From Flavobacteriales bacterium (GTDB lineage Bacteria > Bacteroidota > Bacteroidia > UBA10329): a stretch of 64,000 nt of DNA. The notes beneath the pieces were generated by a model that saw only the letters and a program-made list of their open reading frames with translations, did no database searches and was not told where the DNA came from. Position 1 is the stretch's first letter. Every line of letters begins with the position of its first letter. The stretch covers positions 13,815 through 77,814 of the forward strand of contig JACJZP010000014.1 in the NCBI GenBank assembly GCA_020635535.1, read 5' to 3'. A program made the translations under genes and the position numbers. Shown here in pieces: positions 8,845 through 18,169 of this stretch.

Positions 8845-11800
8845 GCGAAACCTCGCATAGAACGGCAATGGCCCTCTGAATGCTGGTCACTTTCTCAAAA
8901 CGCAGCGTAAGCTTATCATTCTTCTGCCGCATTACTGCTTTCTGCGGATGATCCTTGATGAACATCAGCACATCTGAGAATATCGAACCTTGGAAATATG
9001 GGCTCTCAGGATCTGAGACGAAATAGCACACCAAAACACCGTGTTTCAGTATCAACTTTTCGAAACCCAAAGCTTTGGCAATCCAACGCAGACGAATGGT
9101 TTCCAACAATTGCTTTCCCTGATCCGGAATTGGTCCGAAGCGGTCAACCAGCCTTTTCTCGAACGCAGAAAGCTGTTCCGGTTTCTCCAGATCATCCAGC
9201 TCTCGGTAAAGTGCCAAGCGCTCGGCAATGGCATTTACATACCTATCTGGAAGTAGAATTTCCAAGTCCGTATCGATCTGACAGTCTTGAACAAACGGCC
9301 TTTGAGGTTCATCCTTGAAGAGCTCCTTGAACTCTGTCTCTTTCAATTCCTGCACGGCCTCGTCCAGAATCTTGTGGTACATCTCTATTCCAATATCACT
9401 AATGAATCCACTCTGTTCCGCACCGAGCAGATTTCCCGCTCCGCGAATGTCAAGATCACGCATGGCAATGTTGAACCCGCTACCCAGATCGGAGAATTCC
9501 TCAATGGCTTTCAATCGCTTTTTGGCTTCAGGTGTAAGCATTGTAACGGGTGGTGCCAAAAGGTAGCAGAAGGCTTTTTTGTTGGAACGCCCAACGCGGC
9601 CACGCATCTGGTGCAGATCGCTCAGCCCGAAATGGTTAGCGTTGTTGATGATAATGGTATTGGCGTTGGAAATATCAAGACCGCTTTCAATAATGGTTGT
9701 GGCAACCAACACATCATACTCACCTTCCATAAAGCGCATCATGGTATCTTCCAGCTTGGCCGCCTCCATTTGGCCATGTCCGATACAAACATGAACATCC
9801 GGACAAAGCCGATTGATCATACCAGCCACCTGCTGAATGTTCTCCACACGATTGTTGACGAAGAAAACCTGACCGCCACGACCGACCTCATACATAATGG
9901 CATCTCGGATCAATTCCTCGTTGAACGTGTGCAATTCGGTTATTACCGGATAGCGGTTGGGCGGTGGCGTATTGATCACCGATAGGTCTCGTGCACCCAT
10001 TAATGAGAATTGCAGCGTACGCGGAATAGGTGTTGCGGTAAGCGTGAGTGTGTCCACGTTCACCTTCATCTTCTTGAGTTTGTCCTTTACCGCCACTCCG
10101 AACTTCTGCTCCTCATCAATGATCAGTAGTCCGAGGTCCTTGAACTTTACATCCTTGCCTACAATTCGATGCGTTCCTATGAGAATATCGGTCGCGCCAT
10201 CTGCCACTTTTTTCAGTGTTTCAGACTGCTGTTTGGCCGTTTTAAACCGATTTATGTAATCAACAGTGCACGGAAACTCCTTCAATCTTGAACGGAACGT
10301 ACGCGCATGTTGCAACGCCAGAATGGTGGTAGGTACCAGAACCGCAACCTGTTTTCCATCAGCAACTGCTTTGAACGCTGCGCGGATGGCCACTTCTGTC
10401 TTACCGAATCCGACATCGCCACAAATAAGGCGATCCATCGGGTAATCCTTTTCCATATCTGCTTTGAAAGCGATGGTGGCTTTCTCCTGATCGGGTGTAT
10501 CCTCATAAATGAAAGAGGCCTCCAACTCGGTTTGCAGATAAGTATCTGGCGAGAAGGCAAAACCCTTCTTAGCTCTTCGTTGTGCGTAGAGTTTGATCAG
10601 ATCCTTGGCAATATCCTTTACCTGCCGCTTGGTCTTGGCCTTAAGGTTCTTCCATGCTGGCGAACCGAGCTTATTGATCTTCGGTTCCTCGCCTTCCTTG
10701 CTCGAATACTTCGATATGCGGTGCAGCGAATGGATGCTGACGTACAGAATATCGTTGTCGCGATACACCAATCGAATTGCTTCCTGCAACTTGCCATTCA
10801 CATCGATCTTCTCCAGCCCAGCGAATTTTCCCACTCCGTGGTCAATGTGCGTGACATAATCGCCTGGATTCAGGCCTGAAATTTCTTTCAGCGTCAGTGC
10901 CTCCTTTCCACGTTTGTAACCTTCGCGCATGCGGAAACGGTGATAGCGCTCAAAAATCTGGTGATCCGTAAAACAGGCCAGTTTCAGTTCGTGATTGACA
11001 AAACCCTCATGAATGGACAACACGATAGATGTGAAGAACGGTTTCTGAACACGGGTTCCGTCTGGCAACGGCAGGTCATCGAAAATGGAATGAAGCCGCT
11101 CCACTTGCCCCGGATTATCCACCAGCAGCACATTCTCATAACCTTGATTCTTGTTGTCTATCAGAATCTTCTGAAGCAACTTGAAATCCTTGTTCACCAC
11201 TGGTTGTGGTGCAATATCAAAGACAACCTCCTCTGAATTGCGGTAGTAGGTTCGCTGCCCGAACTCCACCACACGCTTCTGTTCCAACGATTCGAGTATC
11301 TCGGTAGAACTGACATACTTATCTGCCGGTGCCGCACGGCCTACCGTATGGTCCAGTTGCGCGTAAGCCAATTTAGCCTCGTCCAGCTCCTTATCTACCC
11401 GTAGTTTGAGGTCTTCCACGTCTTGAACCCAAACGGTAGTGTTTCCGGAAAGGAAATCGAAGAAAGGCACCTTCTCTGCAAGCAGCACCTCGTCTTGCAC
11501 ATTGGGTACAATGGTGGCCTTGCGAAGCGATTTTACCGAAAGCTGCTCAGCAGGGTCAAATGCCCGTACGCTATCCACCTCATCTCCAAAAAGCTCAATG
11601 CGGTAAGGCAATTCCTGTGCAAACGAGAATACATCGATAATTCCACCACGGATGGCAAACTGACCTGGTTCATAAACCTGATCCACCCGTTCGAAATGAT
11701 ACTCGTGCAACATCTCATTAATGAAATCGAGGTCGAGTTCTTCGCCAACATTTACCGTGAACGTGCTTTTTCGCAGGGTCTTTTTAGAAATGACCTTTTC

Positions 11801-12187
11801 TGCCAGCGCCTTGGCGTATGTTACAATGATCTGTTGCGATGTGCTTGCCTGTAGCGCATTCAGCACCTCACCACGCTGGATGACGTTACTATTGTCGGTC
11901 TCTTCCAACTCATAGGCACGTCTGTACGACATGGGATAAAAGAGCACCTTCTTCTTACCCATAAGCAATTCGAGGTCGCTCAGAAAATAGGCCGCAGCCT
12001 CGCGGTCTGTGAGTACGAAAAGATGATGATCCTTGGTGTTTCTTATGATGTCTTGGGCCAAGAACGCATAGGCAGAACCCGAAACACCGCGTAGGCGAAC
12101 CTTGGCCGAATCGGTTTTCAGCCTTTTTTTGAGTTCATGTAAATGGCCCGACCCATCGTACAGGCCGACCAATTCATCTTTGGTCAT
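8792..12187 (-). CDS. mfd: Transcription-repair coupling factor Mfd
   Basis: SF2 DNA translocase that removes stalled RNA polymerase and recruits UvrA. The 1131 residues show the UvrB-like N-terminal region, the RNA-polymerase interaction (CarD-like) domain around LNPGDYVTHIDHGVGKFAGL, the helicase core with Walker A GDVGFGKTE near residue 590, the DEEQ box in LLIIDEEQKFGV, LTATPIPRTLQ and the QMRGRVGRS motif VI, then the C-terminal TRCF domain. It is full length. It lies 17 bases downstream of fbp on the same strand. Its stop lies inside the end of the convergent dehalogenase-like gene. Confidence 0.97.
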   Translation of the reverse strand: MTKDELVGLYDGSGHLHELKKRLKTDSAKVRLRGVSGSAYAFLAQDIIRNTKDHHLFVLTDREAAAYFLSDLELLMGKKKVLFYPMSYRRAYELEETDNSNVIQRGEVLNALQASTSQQIIVTYAKALAEKVISKKTLRKSTFTVNVGEELDLDFINEMLHEYHFERVDQVYEPGQFAIRGGIIDVFSFAQELPYRIELFGDEVDSVRAFDPAEQLSVKSLRKATIVPNVQDEVLLAEKVPFFDFLSGNTTVWVQDVEDLKLRVDKELDEAKLAYAQLDHTVGRAAPADKYVSSTEILESLEQKRVVEFGQRTYYRNSEEVVFDIAPQPVVNKDFKLLQKILIDNKNQGYENVLLVDNPGQVERLHSIFDDLPLPDGTRVQKPFFTSIVLSIHEGFVNHELKLACFTDHQIFERYHRFRMREGYKRGKEALTLKEISGLNPGDYVTHIDHGVGKFAGLEKIDVNGKLQEAIRLVYRDNDILYVSIHSLHRISKYSSKEGEEPKINKLGSPAWKNLKAKTKRQVKDIAKDLIKLYAQRRAKKGFAFSPDTYLQTELEASFIYEDTPDQEKATIAFKADMEKDYPMDRLICGDVGFGKTEVAIRAAFKAVADGKQVAVLVPTTILALQHARTFRSRLKEFPCTVDYINRFKTAKQQSETLKKVADGATDILIGTHRIVGKDVKFKDLGLLIIDEEQKFGVAVKDKLKKMKVNVDTLTLTATPIPRTLQFSLMGARDLSVINTPPPNRYPVITELHTFNEELIRDAIMYEVGRGGQVFFVNNRVENIQQVAGMINRLCPDVHVCIGHGQMEAAKLEDTMMRFMEGEYDVLVATTIIESGLDISNANTIIINNANHFGLSDLHQMRGRVGRSNKKAFCYLLAPPVTMLTPEAKKRLKAIEEFSDLGSGFNIAMRDLDIRGAGNLLGAEQSGFISDIGIEMYHKILDEAVQELKETEFKELFKDEPQRPFVQDCQIDTDLEILLPDRYVNAIAERLALYRELDDLEKPEQLSAFEKRLVDRFGPIPDQGKQLLETIRLRWIAKALGFEKLILKHGVLVCYFVSDPESPYFQGSIFSDVLMFIKDHPQKAVMRQKNDKLTLRFEKVTSIQRAIAVLCEVSPTRTQPFLHVPEPATAE

Positions 12188-12204
12188 GGAACTTTCGTTC
12201 TATG

Positions 12205-13224
12205 CTATTTTCCTTTTGGTGAGTGTTCTGCCATAAAATCCATGGCCTTCTTCACCATATTCTTCGATCCCACAAAAAGTGGGGTGCGTTGGTGCAATGA
12301 GGTTGGTTGAATATCGAGAATGCGGTCGTAACCATTAGTGGCCACTCCCCCAGCTTGCTCAATCAGGAATGCCATTGGATTGGCCTCATACAACAATCGC
12401 AGCTTACCATTAGGCGATGATGTGGTTGTTGGGTAGATATATACCCCGCCCTTTATCAGGTTCCGATGGAAATCGGCTACGAGTGAACCAATATACCGCG
12501 AAGTGTAGGGTCTACTTGTGGATGGATCTTCCACCTGACAGTATTTGATGTATTGCTTAACCCCTTCCGGGAAATGCACATAATTTCCTTCGTTAATGCT
12601 GTAGATCTTGCCATTCTCAGGAATCTTCATGTCAGGATGCGACAGGAAGAACGCTCCGATAGATGGGTCCAATGTAAAGCCGTTAACACCATTTCCAGTG
12701 GTGTAAACCATCATGGTGCTTGAGCCATAAATAACATAGCCGGCAGCTACCTGCTCTACACCTTTCTGCATAAAATCTTCAAACGTTGCTGGACCAGACT
12801 TTGAGGTTCTTCGGTAAATAGAGAAAATGGTTCCAATCGAAACATTCACATCGATGTTCGATGAGCCGTCAAGCGGATCGATTGCAACCACGTACTGACC
12901 ATCAACCGAGTAACCCGATTTGAACTCGATAACTCCTTCATTCTCTTCAGATGCCAATCCGCAGACCTCGCCTCTATCTTTCAACGCGCGGATAAACTCA
13001 TCGTTTGCATAAACATCCAGCTTCTTCTGCGCCTCGCCCTGCACGTTATCTGCACCCGCATCACCAAGGATGTCTTCCATCAGACCTGCCTTGTTCACCT
13101 CACGGTTTACAACTCTTGCCGCCAAACCAATGGCGCTCAGCAATCGAGATAACTCTCCCTTGGCGTATTTGAAATCGTCCTGCCGTTCTACAATGAACTC
13201 TCCAAGCGACTTAACATTCCCCAT
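12205..13224 (-). CDS. fbp: Fructose-1,6-bisphosphatase, class I
   Basis: Cytosolic gluconeogenic enzyme converting fructose 1,6-bisphosphate to fructose 6-phosphate. The 339 residues contain the metal-binding signature IDPLDGSSNIDVNVSIGTIF, the ASEENEG loop, and the sugar-phosphate binding segment GKLRLLYEANPMAFLIEQAGG. The length is normal for class I enzymes. It starts with ATG 27 bases after a hairpin that ends the upstream gene, and runs into mfd. Confidence 0.97.
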   Translation of the reverse strand: MGNVKSLGEFIVERQDDFKYAKGELSRLLSAIGLAARVVNREVNKAGLMEDILGDAGADNVQGEAQKKLDVYANDEFIRALKDRGEVCGLASEENEGVIEFKSGYSVDGQYVVAIDPLDGSSNIDVNVSIGTIFSIYRRTSKSGPATFEDFMQKGVEQVAAGYVIYGSSTMMVYTTGNGVNGFTLDPSIGAFFLSHPDMKIPENGKIYSINEGNYVHFPEGVKQYIKYCQVEDPSTSRPYTSRYIGSLVADFHRNLIKGGVYIYPTTTSSPNGKLRLLYEANPMAFLIEQAGGVATNGYDRILDIQPTSLHQRTPLFVGSKNMVKKAMDFMAEHSPKGK

Positions 13225-13250
13225 CTCTTTACAGATTCTATTAAACAGAA

Positions 13251-13271
13251 AGACCTGCGCTTGGCAGGCCT
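13251..13271 (-). terminator. Hairpin terminator after the tail-collar-like gene
   Basis: Stem AGGCCTGC / GCAGGTCT (one G-U pair) with a five-base CAAGC loop, read on the minus strand, followed by TTCTGTTTAAT. It lies 21 bases after the stop of the gene at 13293 and before fbp. Confidence 0.6.
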
Positions 13272-13292
13272 CTCAAATTGATTATTGTTAGG

Positions 13293-13913
13293 TTACAGTT
13301 TCATTATATATGCCAGTTTGAAGAAGCGTCTATCTGGCGCAACTACAGAACCTGGCTCTACATCCACAAAAAATCCGTTAACAGGCGCAGTACCTGGGTT
13401 CTCTGCCGCACTGGCAACAGAAATAATGAACTTATCGGTAAGATCTGGCGTTCCATTGGCACCATTGCAAAGTGCCCAACCTGAAGGAATGGAAGCAATT
13501 GTACCTGACCACATGATGATACCACCCACCGGAACGTTTGAGTTCTGAGCCTGAATGGTTGTGGTAAGCGAATACCAATCTCCAAATGGAGCAGTGGCAG
13601 GAACCGGGCTGTCATACTTGTAATACCAGAAATTGCCATTCTCCGGATCGTAGGTCAACAGACCATTGGCAATGGTATCATTATAAGCTGCCTCCATCTG
13701 CGAACGCTGCAATTGGTTAAGGTAAGGAATCAACATGCCCTTAGAACGAACACCCAAAATGGGGTTATAAGGGTTTGCAACTTCCAAGATGGCCGTTGGG
13801 TCTGGCGTTGTAGTTCCTATACCTACGTTATTGGTTTGAGCCATTACGTTTACAGACACGAACACGGTCAGCGCAACAGCCACTTTGGCAGTAATTCTTG
13901 ATAATCTGTACAT
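13293..13913 (-). CDS. Secreted protein with phage tail-collar-like domain
   Basis: About 206 residues from the chosen start MYRLSRITAK, giving a signal peptide ending VNVMAQ. The mature part begins NVGIGTTTPDP, a phrase common in Bacteroidota proteins resembling tail-fibre or trimeric adhesin heads. The second half contains VPVGGIIMWSGTIASIPSGW followed by ALCNGANGTPDLTDKFI, the hallmark of the tail-collar domain (PF07484-like). An ATG at 13925 is an equally possible start; the frame stays open further upstream without a signal peptide. Seen: secretion signal and collar motif. Inferred: a surface or fibre structural protein. No phage genes surround it. Precise role unknown. Confidence 0.78.
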   Translation of the reverse strand: MYRLSRITAKVAVALTVFVSVNVMAQTNNVGIGTTTPDPTAILEVANPYNPILGVRSKGMLIPYLNQLQRSQMEAAYNDTIANGLLTYDPENGNFWYYKYDSPVPATAPFGDWYSLTTTIQAQNSNVPVGGIIMWSGTIASIPSGWALCNGANGTPDLTDKFIISVASAAENPGTAPVNGFFVDVEPGSVVAPDRRFFKLAYIMKL

Positions 13914-14038
13914 GGTTAATTGCATGGTCAGGAAGCGTTTATTAAGCCAGATGATCCATTGTTTTTTAGGACGGCTAAAGATAGTTTTCTTTTTGTAACG
14001 ACCACAGACGAACCGGCCATTGCGATAGATGCAATTCC

Positions 14039-14047
14039 TACTTTTGC
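14039..14047 (+). promoter_or_regulatory. Promoter -7 box for GNAT-aspartokinase genes, nearly leaderless
   Basis: TACTTTTGC, a full match to TAnnTTTGc, ends only six bases before the GNAT ATG at 14054. A TTG sits 16 bases upstream of it (14020-14022). The mRNA would start at or within a few bases of the start codon. Confidence 0.6.
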
Positions 14048-14053
14048 CGACCG

Positions 14054-14539
14054 ATGGAAAAAGTGCTCGCAACCATTCGTTCTGGCCGTAAAGATGACCT
14101 TCCGCAAGTTCTTGAGTTGATCAAAGAATTGGCACTCTACGAAAAGGCACCTGAACAGGTAACACTCACCCTGAAGGAATTGGAAGAAGATGGTTTCGGC
14201 CCCGATCCCATTTACGGGCTTTTTGTGGCCGAACTATCAGGCCGTATTGTTGGTATTTCCCTGTATTACGAGAAATACTCTACTTGGCAAGGCCGATGCA
14301 TCTTTCTGGAAGACATTATTGTAACCGAAAGTGAACGAGGTAATGGGCTGGGCCACCGCTTGTTCCAAGCCGTGATCTCGGTTGCAAAGCAACGCAACGC
14401 AGCGCGTATGGAATGGCAGGTACTGGACTGGAACGGACCCGCCATCAACTTTTACAAAAAGTACAATGCCAACTTGGACGGGGAGTGGCTGAACGGCAAA
14501 CTGACCCGCCAGCAGATACAAGATTTCAAAACACTATGA
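14054..14539 (+). CDS. GNAT-family N-acetyltransferase (diamine acetyltransferase-like)
   Basis: The 161 residues form a complete GNAT fold: beta-1 in VLATIRSGRKDDLPQVLELI, the Y-E-K-x-P-E-Q-V stretch and FVAELSGRIVGISLYY typical of spermidine/spermine acetyltransferase relatives, the acetyl-CoA loop ERGNGLGHRL, and the C-terminal LDWNGPAINFYKKYNA. It probably transfers acetyl from acetyl-CoA to a small amine, but the substrate is inference. The stop overlaps the aspartokinase ATG as ATGA, so the two are translated together. Confidence 0.88.
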   Translation: MEKVLATIRSGRKDDLPQVLELIKELALYEKAPEQVTLTLKELEEDGFGPDPIYGLFVAELSGRIVGISLYYEKYSTWQGRCIFLEDIIVTESERGNGLGHRLFQAVISVAKQRNAARMEWQVLDWNGPAINFYKKYNANLDGEWLNGKLTRQQIQDFKTL

Positions 14540-15792
14540 AGGTTTTCAAATTCGGTGGTGCATCGGTTAAGGATGCTCCGAGCGTTCGGAACGTGCTCAA
14601 CATTATCTCAAAGTACAACAGCCAGCCTTTGGTTGTTGTGGTTTCTGCCATGGGTAAGACCACCAATAAATTTGAGGCATTGGTGAATGCCCATTTTCAG
14701 AAACAGCCAACTGAAGCAATTCTCGAAGACCTTCGTTCCTGCCATGGCGAAATCGTCAAAGAACTTTTTGGTGATGACGCGCAGCCCGTGCTGGAAGAAA
14801 TAGACAACACGTTGGTTGAGGTGGAATGGGCACTGGACGATCCAGATGGATTGGACCGTCATTTCCAGTACGACCAGATCGTGTCTATTGGTGAGATGCT
14901 TTCCACCAAGATCATTTCGGCCTACTTGAAGCATCAGGGATTGGAGAACGAATGGGTGGATGCCCGCGACCTTATTCGCACCGACAACAACTATCAGGAT
15001 GCAAAAATTGAGTGGGACACCACCAAGGAAATGACCAATAGACGCATTTCAGAGGCGCTCGAAAAGTCAAACGTGGTTATTACCCAAGGATTTATTGGCG
15101 GTACCAGCGAGAACTTTACCACCACACTTGGCCGTGAGGGTTCTGACTTCACAGCAGCGATCTTGGCCTATTGCTTGGGTGCCGAAGACGTGACCATTTG
15201 GAAGGATGTTCCCGGTGTGCTCAATGCCGACCCTAAGTTCTTCAAAGACACAGTGCTGATACCCGAAATGTCTTACTTCGATGCCATGGAACTGGCCTAT
15301 TTCGGCACGAGTGTCATCCACCCCAAAACCATCAAACCGCTACAGAATGCCAATATTCCGCTCTATGTTCGGTCGTTTGTAAACCATGATGCTGCGGGTA
15401 CGGTGGTCTCCAACCGCAGCGACCTGAAAATTGTTCCATCATTCATTGTCAAGCCAAATCAGGTATTGGTTTCCATTACCCCGAAGGATTATTCTTTCGT
15501 AACGGAAACGCACTTCACCAACATTTACACGGTGCTGAGTGCAATTAGAATGAAGGCGAATTGTGCCCAGAATTCTGCCGTCAACTTTTCATTCAGCACA
15601 GATAACAATCCAGAAAAACTGAAAGAGTTGGAAAGGCGCCTACAGGATGAATACTACTTGGCGTTTGTTGAGGGTGCCGAGTTGGTGACCATCCGATACT
15701 ATGACGAGAAGACGATTGCGCTTACCACCCAAGGCAAGAATGTGCTGTTAGATCACCGTACGCCTACCTCCGCACAGTTGGTGGTGAAATGA
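14536..15792 (+). CDS. Aspartate kinase
   Basis: Phosphorylates aspartate at the head of the lysine, threonine and methionine pathways. The start MKVFKFGGASV at 14536 was chosen because the KFGGASV motif must be N-terminal; the frame is open further upstream but only inside the GNAT gene. The 418 residues show the kinase domain with TTLGREGSDFTAAILAYCLG and the aspartate-site segment IWKDVPGVLNADP, then a C-terminal ACT-type regulatory region (about 300-418, LVSITPKDYSF onward). It is monofunctional: no homoserine dehydrogenase part is present. It ends exactly one base before the convergent gene. Confidence 0.94.
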   Translation: MKVFKFGGASVKDAPSVRNVLNIISKYNSQPLVVVVSAMGKTTNKFEALVNAHFQKQPTEAILEDLRSCHGEIVKELFGDDAQPVLEEIDNTLVEVEWALDDPDGLDRHFQYDQIVSIGEMLSTKIISAYLKHQGLENEWVDARDLIRTDNNYQDAKIEWDTTKEMTNRRISEALEKSNVVITQGFIGGTSENFTTTLGREGSDFTAAILAYCLGAEDVTIWKDVPGVLNADPKFFKDTVLIPEMSYFDAMELAYFGTSVIHPKTIKPLQNANIPLYVRSFVNHDAAGTVVSNRSDLKIVPSFIVKPNQVLVSITPKDYSFVTETHFTNIYTVLSAIRMKANCAQNSAVNFSFSTDNNPEKLKELERRLQDEYYLAFVEGAELVTIRYYDEKTIALTTQGKNVLLDHRTPTSAQLVVK

Positions 15793-16740
15793 TCAATGAA
15801 CCTTAGAGAATTCCGTCTGAATTTTCTCTGCCAACACGTGCGATATTTTAGCATTGCTTTCGCGGGTCCAGCCGGCCACGTGAGGGGTGAGTATAACCTT
15901 GTCTGAATCGAGCAGATACTGAAGAGATGCTGGAATCTCCTCATTCTCGATCTGCTCAAAGTTGAACTTCTCAAACTCCAACACGTCCAAACACGCACCC
16001 AGCACCTTACCACTTTCTATGGCGCGAACTAAAGCTTCTGTATCTACCACAGGTCCGCGTGAAGTATTGATGAGGTAAATGGGGTTCTTCAGTTTTTCAA
16101 AGAATGCATCGTTCACCATGTGGTGAGTTTCTTCGGTGAGGGGCACATGCAGAGAGACAACTTCTGCTTCGTACAGAATACTTTCCAAGTTGGTTTCGAG
16201 AACAAGATCGCCCGAGAAATCCTTCTTGAACTTATCGTACGCATAAACCAGTACCCCGAAACCTGCCAACCGCTTGGCAAATGCCTGCCCTGTATTGCCG
16301 TATCCAATAATGCCAACGGTTCTACCAAGCAGTTCTACACCACGATTCTCTTCGCGTCTCCAAAGACCTTTACGAACCTCAACATCGGCCGTGTTGATGT
16401 GGTTGAACAGCGTTAAGAGCATACCCATTGCATGTTCGGCCACCGCTTCGCGATTGCCTTCTGGCGCATTGAAACAGCGGATGCCAAGCATTTTGGCGTG
16501 ATCAACATCTATGTTCTCCATTCCCGCACCTGCCCGTGCAATAAACCGAAGTTTCGTGGCCTTATCAAGCAGCTCTTTGTCCAGTTTTATCCTGCTTCTA
16601 ATCACGATGCCCTCATAATTGGAAATACTTTCCAGCACTTCGTCTCGGGTAAGTTTTGAACCGTCTTCGCATTGGAAATCCATCCGTGAAAGGTGGGAGG
16701 CCAAATGGTCGTGAACAGTGTCAAGAAAAAGGATGCGCAT
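15793..16740 (-). CDS. D-2-hydroxyacid dehydrogenase, phosphoglycerate dehydrogenase-like
   Basis: NAD-dependent oxidoreductase of the SerA family. The 315 residues contain the Rossmann motif GIIGYGNTGQAFAKRL and the catalytic Arg-Glu-His triad in NTSRGPVVD, CLDVLEFEKF and ILTPHVAGWT. There is no C-terminal ACT domain, so it is the short form. Likely role: 3-phosphoglycerate oxidation for serine synthesis, but other 2-hydroxyacids are possible because no serC or serB lies nearby. It is the last gene of the run DUF4286-rsmA-mgtE-this gene and abuts the convergent aspartokinase stop with no gap. Confidence 0.9.
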   Translation of the reverse strand: MRILFLDTVHDHLASHLSRMDFQCEDGSKLTRDEVLESISNYEGIVIRSRIKLDKELLDKATKLRFIARAGAGMENIDVDHAKMLGIRCFNAPEGNREAVAEHAMGMLLTLFNHINTADVEVRKGLWRREENRGVELLGRTVGIIGYGNTGQAFAKRLAGFGVLVYAYDKFKKDFSGDLVLETNLESILYEAEVVSLHVPLTEETHHMVNDAFFEKLKNPIYLINTSRGPVVDTEALVRAIESGKVLGACLDVLEFEKFNFEQIENEEIPASLQYLLDSDKVILTPHVAGWTRESNAKISHVLAEKIQTEFSKVH

Positions 16741-16771
16741 CGGGGCCGAAAATTAGAACAAACAGCGCATA

Positions 16772-18130
16772 TCAGAAAGCCAATCCGTACATCAACCTAC
16801 CGATCATGAAATAGAAGAAAAGCCCAATGATGTCATTGCTTGTAGTAATGAAAGGCCCAGTGGCCAAGGCTGGGTCGATTTTCATGCGGTGAAGCGTTAA
16901 CGGCATGAACGTTCCGAAAGCTGCAGCAAATAGAATTACAGCCAAGAGCGATGCGCCAATTGTAAGGCTCAAAGCCACCGGATAACTGAACACATAGCTA
17001 TACGCGATCAACACTATGGAACAGGCTAAACCATTCAAGAGCCCAACCATCAGTTCTTTCAGTATCCGCTTGAGCATTCCATCTTTACTCAACGTGTTAT
17101 TGGCCAAACCCTGTACAATGAGTGCCGATGATTGGATACCAACATTACCACCCATGGCAACCACCAAGGGAATGAAAAATGCCATTTGTGGGCTAAGCTT
17201 CAATTCGTCTTCATAATTGGCAATAACCATGGCGCCCACAATTCCGCCCATCATGGCAATGAGCAACCACGGCAATCGCGCCCGACTCATGACCCATACA
17301 CTGTCTGTGGTCTCAATGTCCTCAGAAATACCTGACATCATCTGGTAATCCTTTGACGTCTCTTCACGCACCACGTCCATAACGTCATCCACCGTGATCC
17401 GTCCAACCAACCGACCGAATTCATCAACCACCGGAAGCACAACCATGTCATACTTCTCAAAAACCTGAATGATCTCTTCGGCCATGGCATCGGTCTTTAC
17501 CGAAATGGCGCCTTCTTCAAATATGTCTTTAATAATGGTGCGCTCTGAATTGAGCAGCATCCTTTTCAGAGAAACTATTCCCAATAGAACACCTTCATCA
17601 TTCACCACATATACGGTGAAGACCTTATCCACATCCTCTGCCTGTTTGCGCATTTCGCGCACGCAGCGCAGAATGGTCCAGTCTTGATTTACCTTGATAA
17701 GCTCTTTGGCCATGAGACCACCGGCCGAGTTCTCATCATAGGCCAGAAGATCGGCAATGTTCTCGCTGTGCTCCTCATCCTCAACCTTTTCCAGTACCTC
17801 TTCCTGTCGTTCCTCAGGAAGTTCTTGAATGATATCAGCAGCATCATCGGTATTGAGCTCATCTACAAAATCCGCAATCTCATCATCCGATAAGGAAGCG
17901 AGAAACTTCTCACGCACGTCTTCATCCAGTTCCATAAGAACTTCAGAACCGACCTCGTTCTCCAACAAACGGAAAATGAACTGCGCCTCTTCGAGGTTAA
18001 CCTCGTCAAGAATTTCGGCTATGTCTGGTGGATATAACGCCCTAATATTGGCAGCGACCGTGTCTTTGTCACCGCGTGCAATATCCTCTTTGAGAATGCT
18101 GAGGAATTCGTTCGAGAGTTCGAACTGCAT
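16772..18130 (-). CDS. mgtE: Magnesium transporter MgtE
   Basis: Homodimeric Mg2+ channel gated by cytosolic magnesium. The 452 residues show the acidic N domain made of alpha repeats (about 1-135, with LPEERQEEVLEKVEDEE), a pair of CBS domains (about 135-260), the plug helix, and five C-terminal transmembrane helices with the pore motif GGNVGIQSSALIVQGLA and the P-loop-like ATGPFITTSNDIIGLFFYF. The length is normal. It starts 39 bases after rsmA on the same strand. Confidence 0.96.
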   Translation of the reverse strand: MQFELSNEFLSILKEDIARGDKDTVAANIRALYPPDIAEILDEVNLEEAQFIFRLLENEVGSEVLMELDEDVREKFLASLSDDEIADFVDELNTDDAADIIQELPEERQEEVLEKVEDEEHSENIADLLAYDENSAGGLMAKELIKVNQDWTILRCVREMRKQAEDVDKVFTVYVVNDEGVLLGIVSLKRMLLNSERTIIKDIFEEGAISVKTDAMAEEIIQVFEKYDMVVLPVVDEFGRLVGRITVDDVMDVVREETSKDYQMMSGISEDIETTDSVWVMSRARLPWLLIAMMGGIVGAMVIANYEDELKLSPQMAFFIPLVVAMGGNVGIQSSALIVQGLANNTLSKDGMLKRILKELMVGLLNGLACSIVLIAYSYVFSYPVALSLTIGASLLAVILFAAAFGTFMPLTLHRMKIDPALATGPFITTSNDIIGLFFYFMIGRLMYGLAF

Positions 18131-18169
18131 GGTTCAAGGGCGTAGGTATTCGTTCAACTTGGCCCGCTG

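Noticed and set aside
10160..10420. DEEQ instead of DEEH in Mfd as a possible defect
   Set aside because: DEEQ is common in Mfd and RecG relatives; all other helicase motifs are intact.
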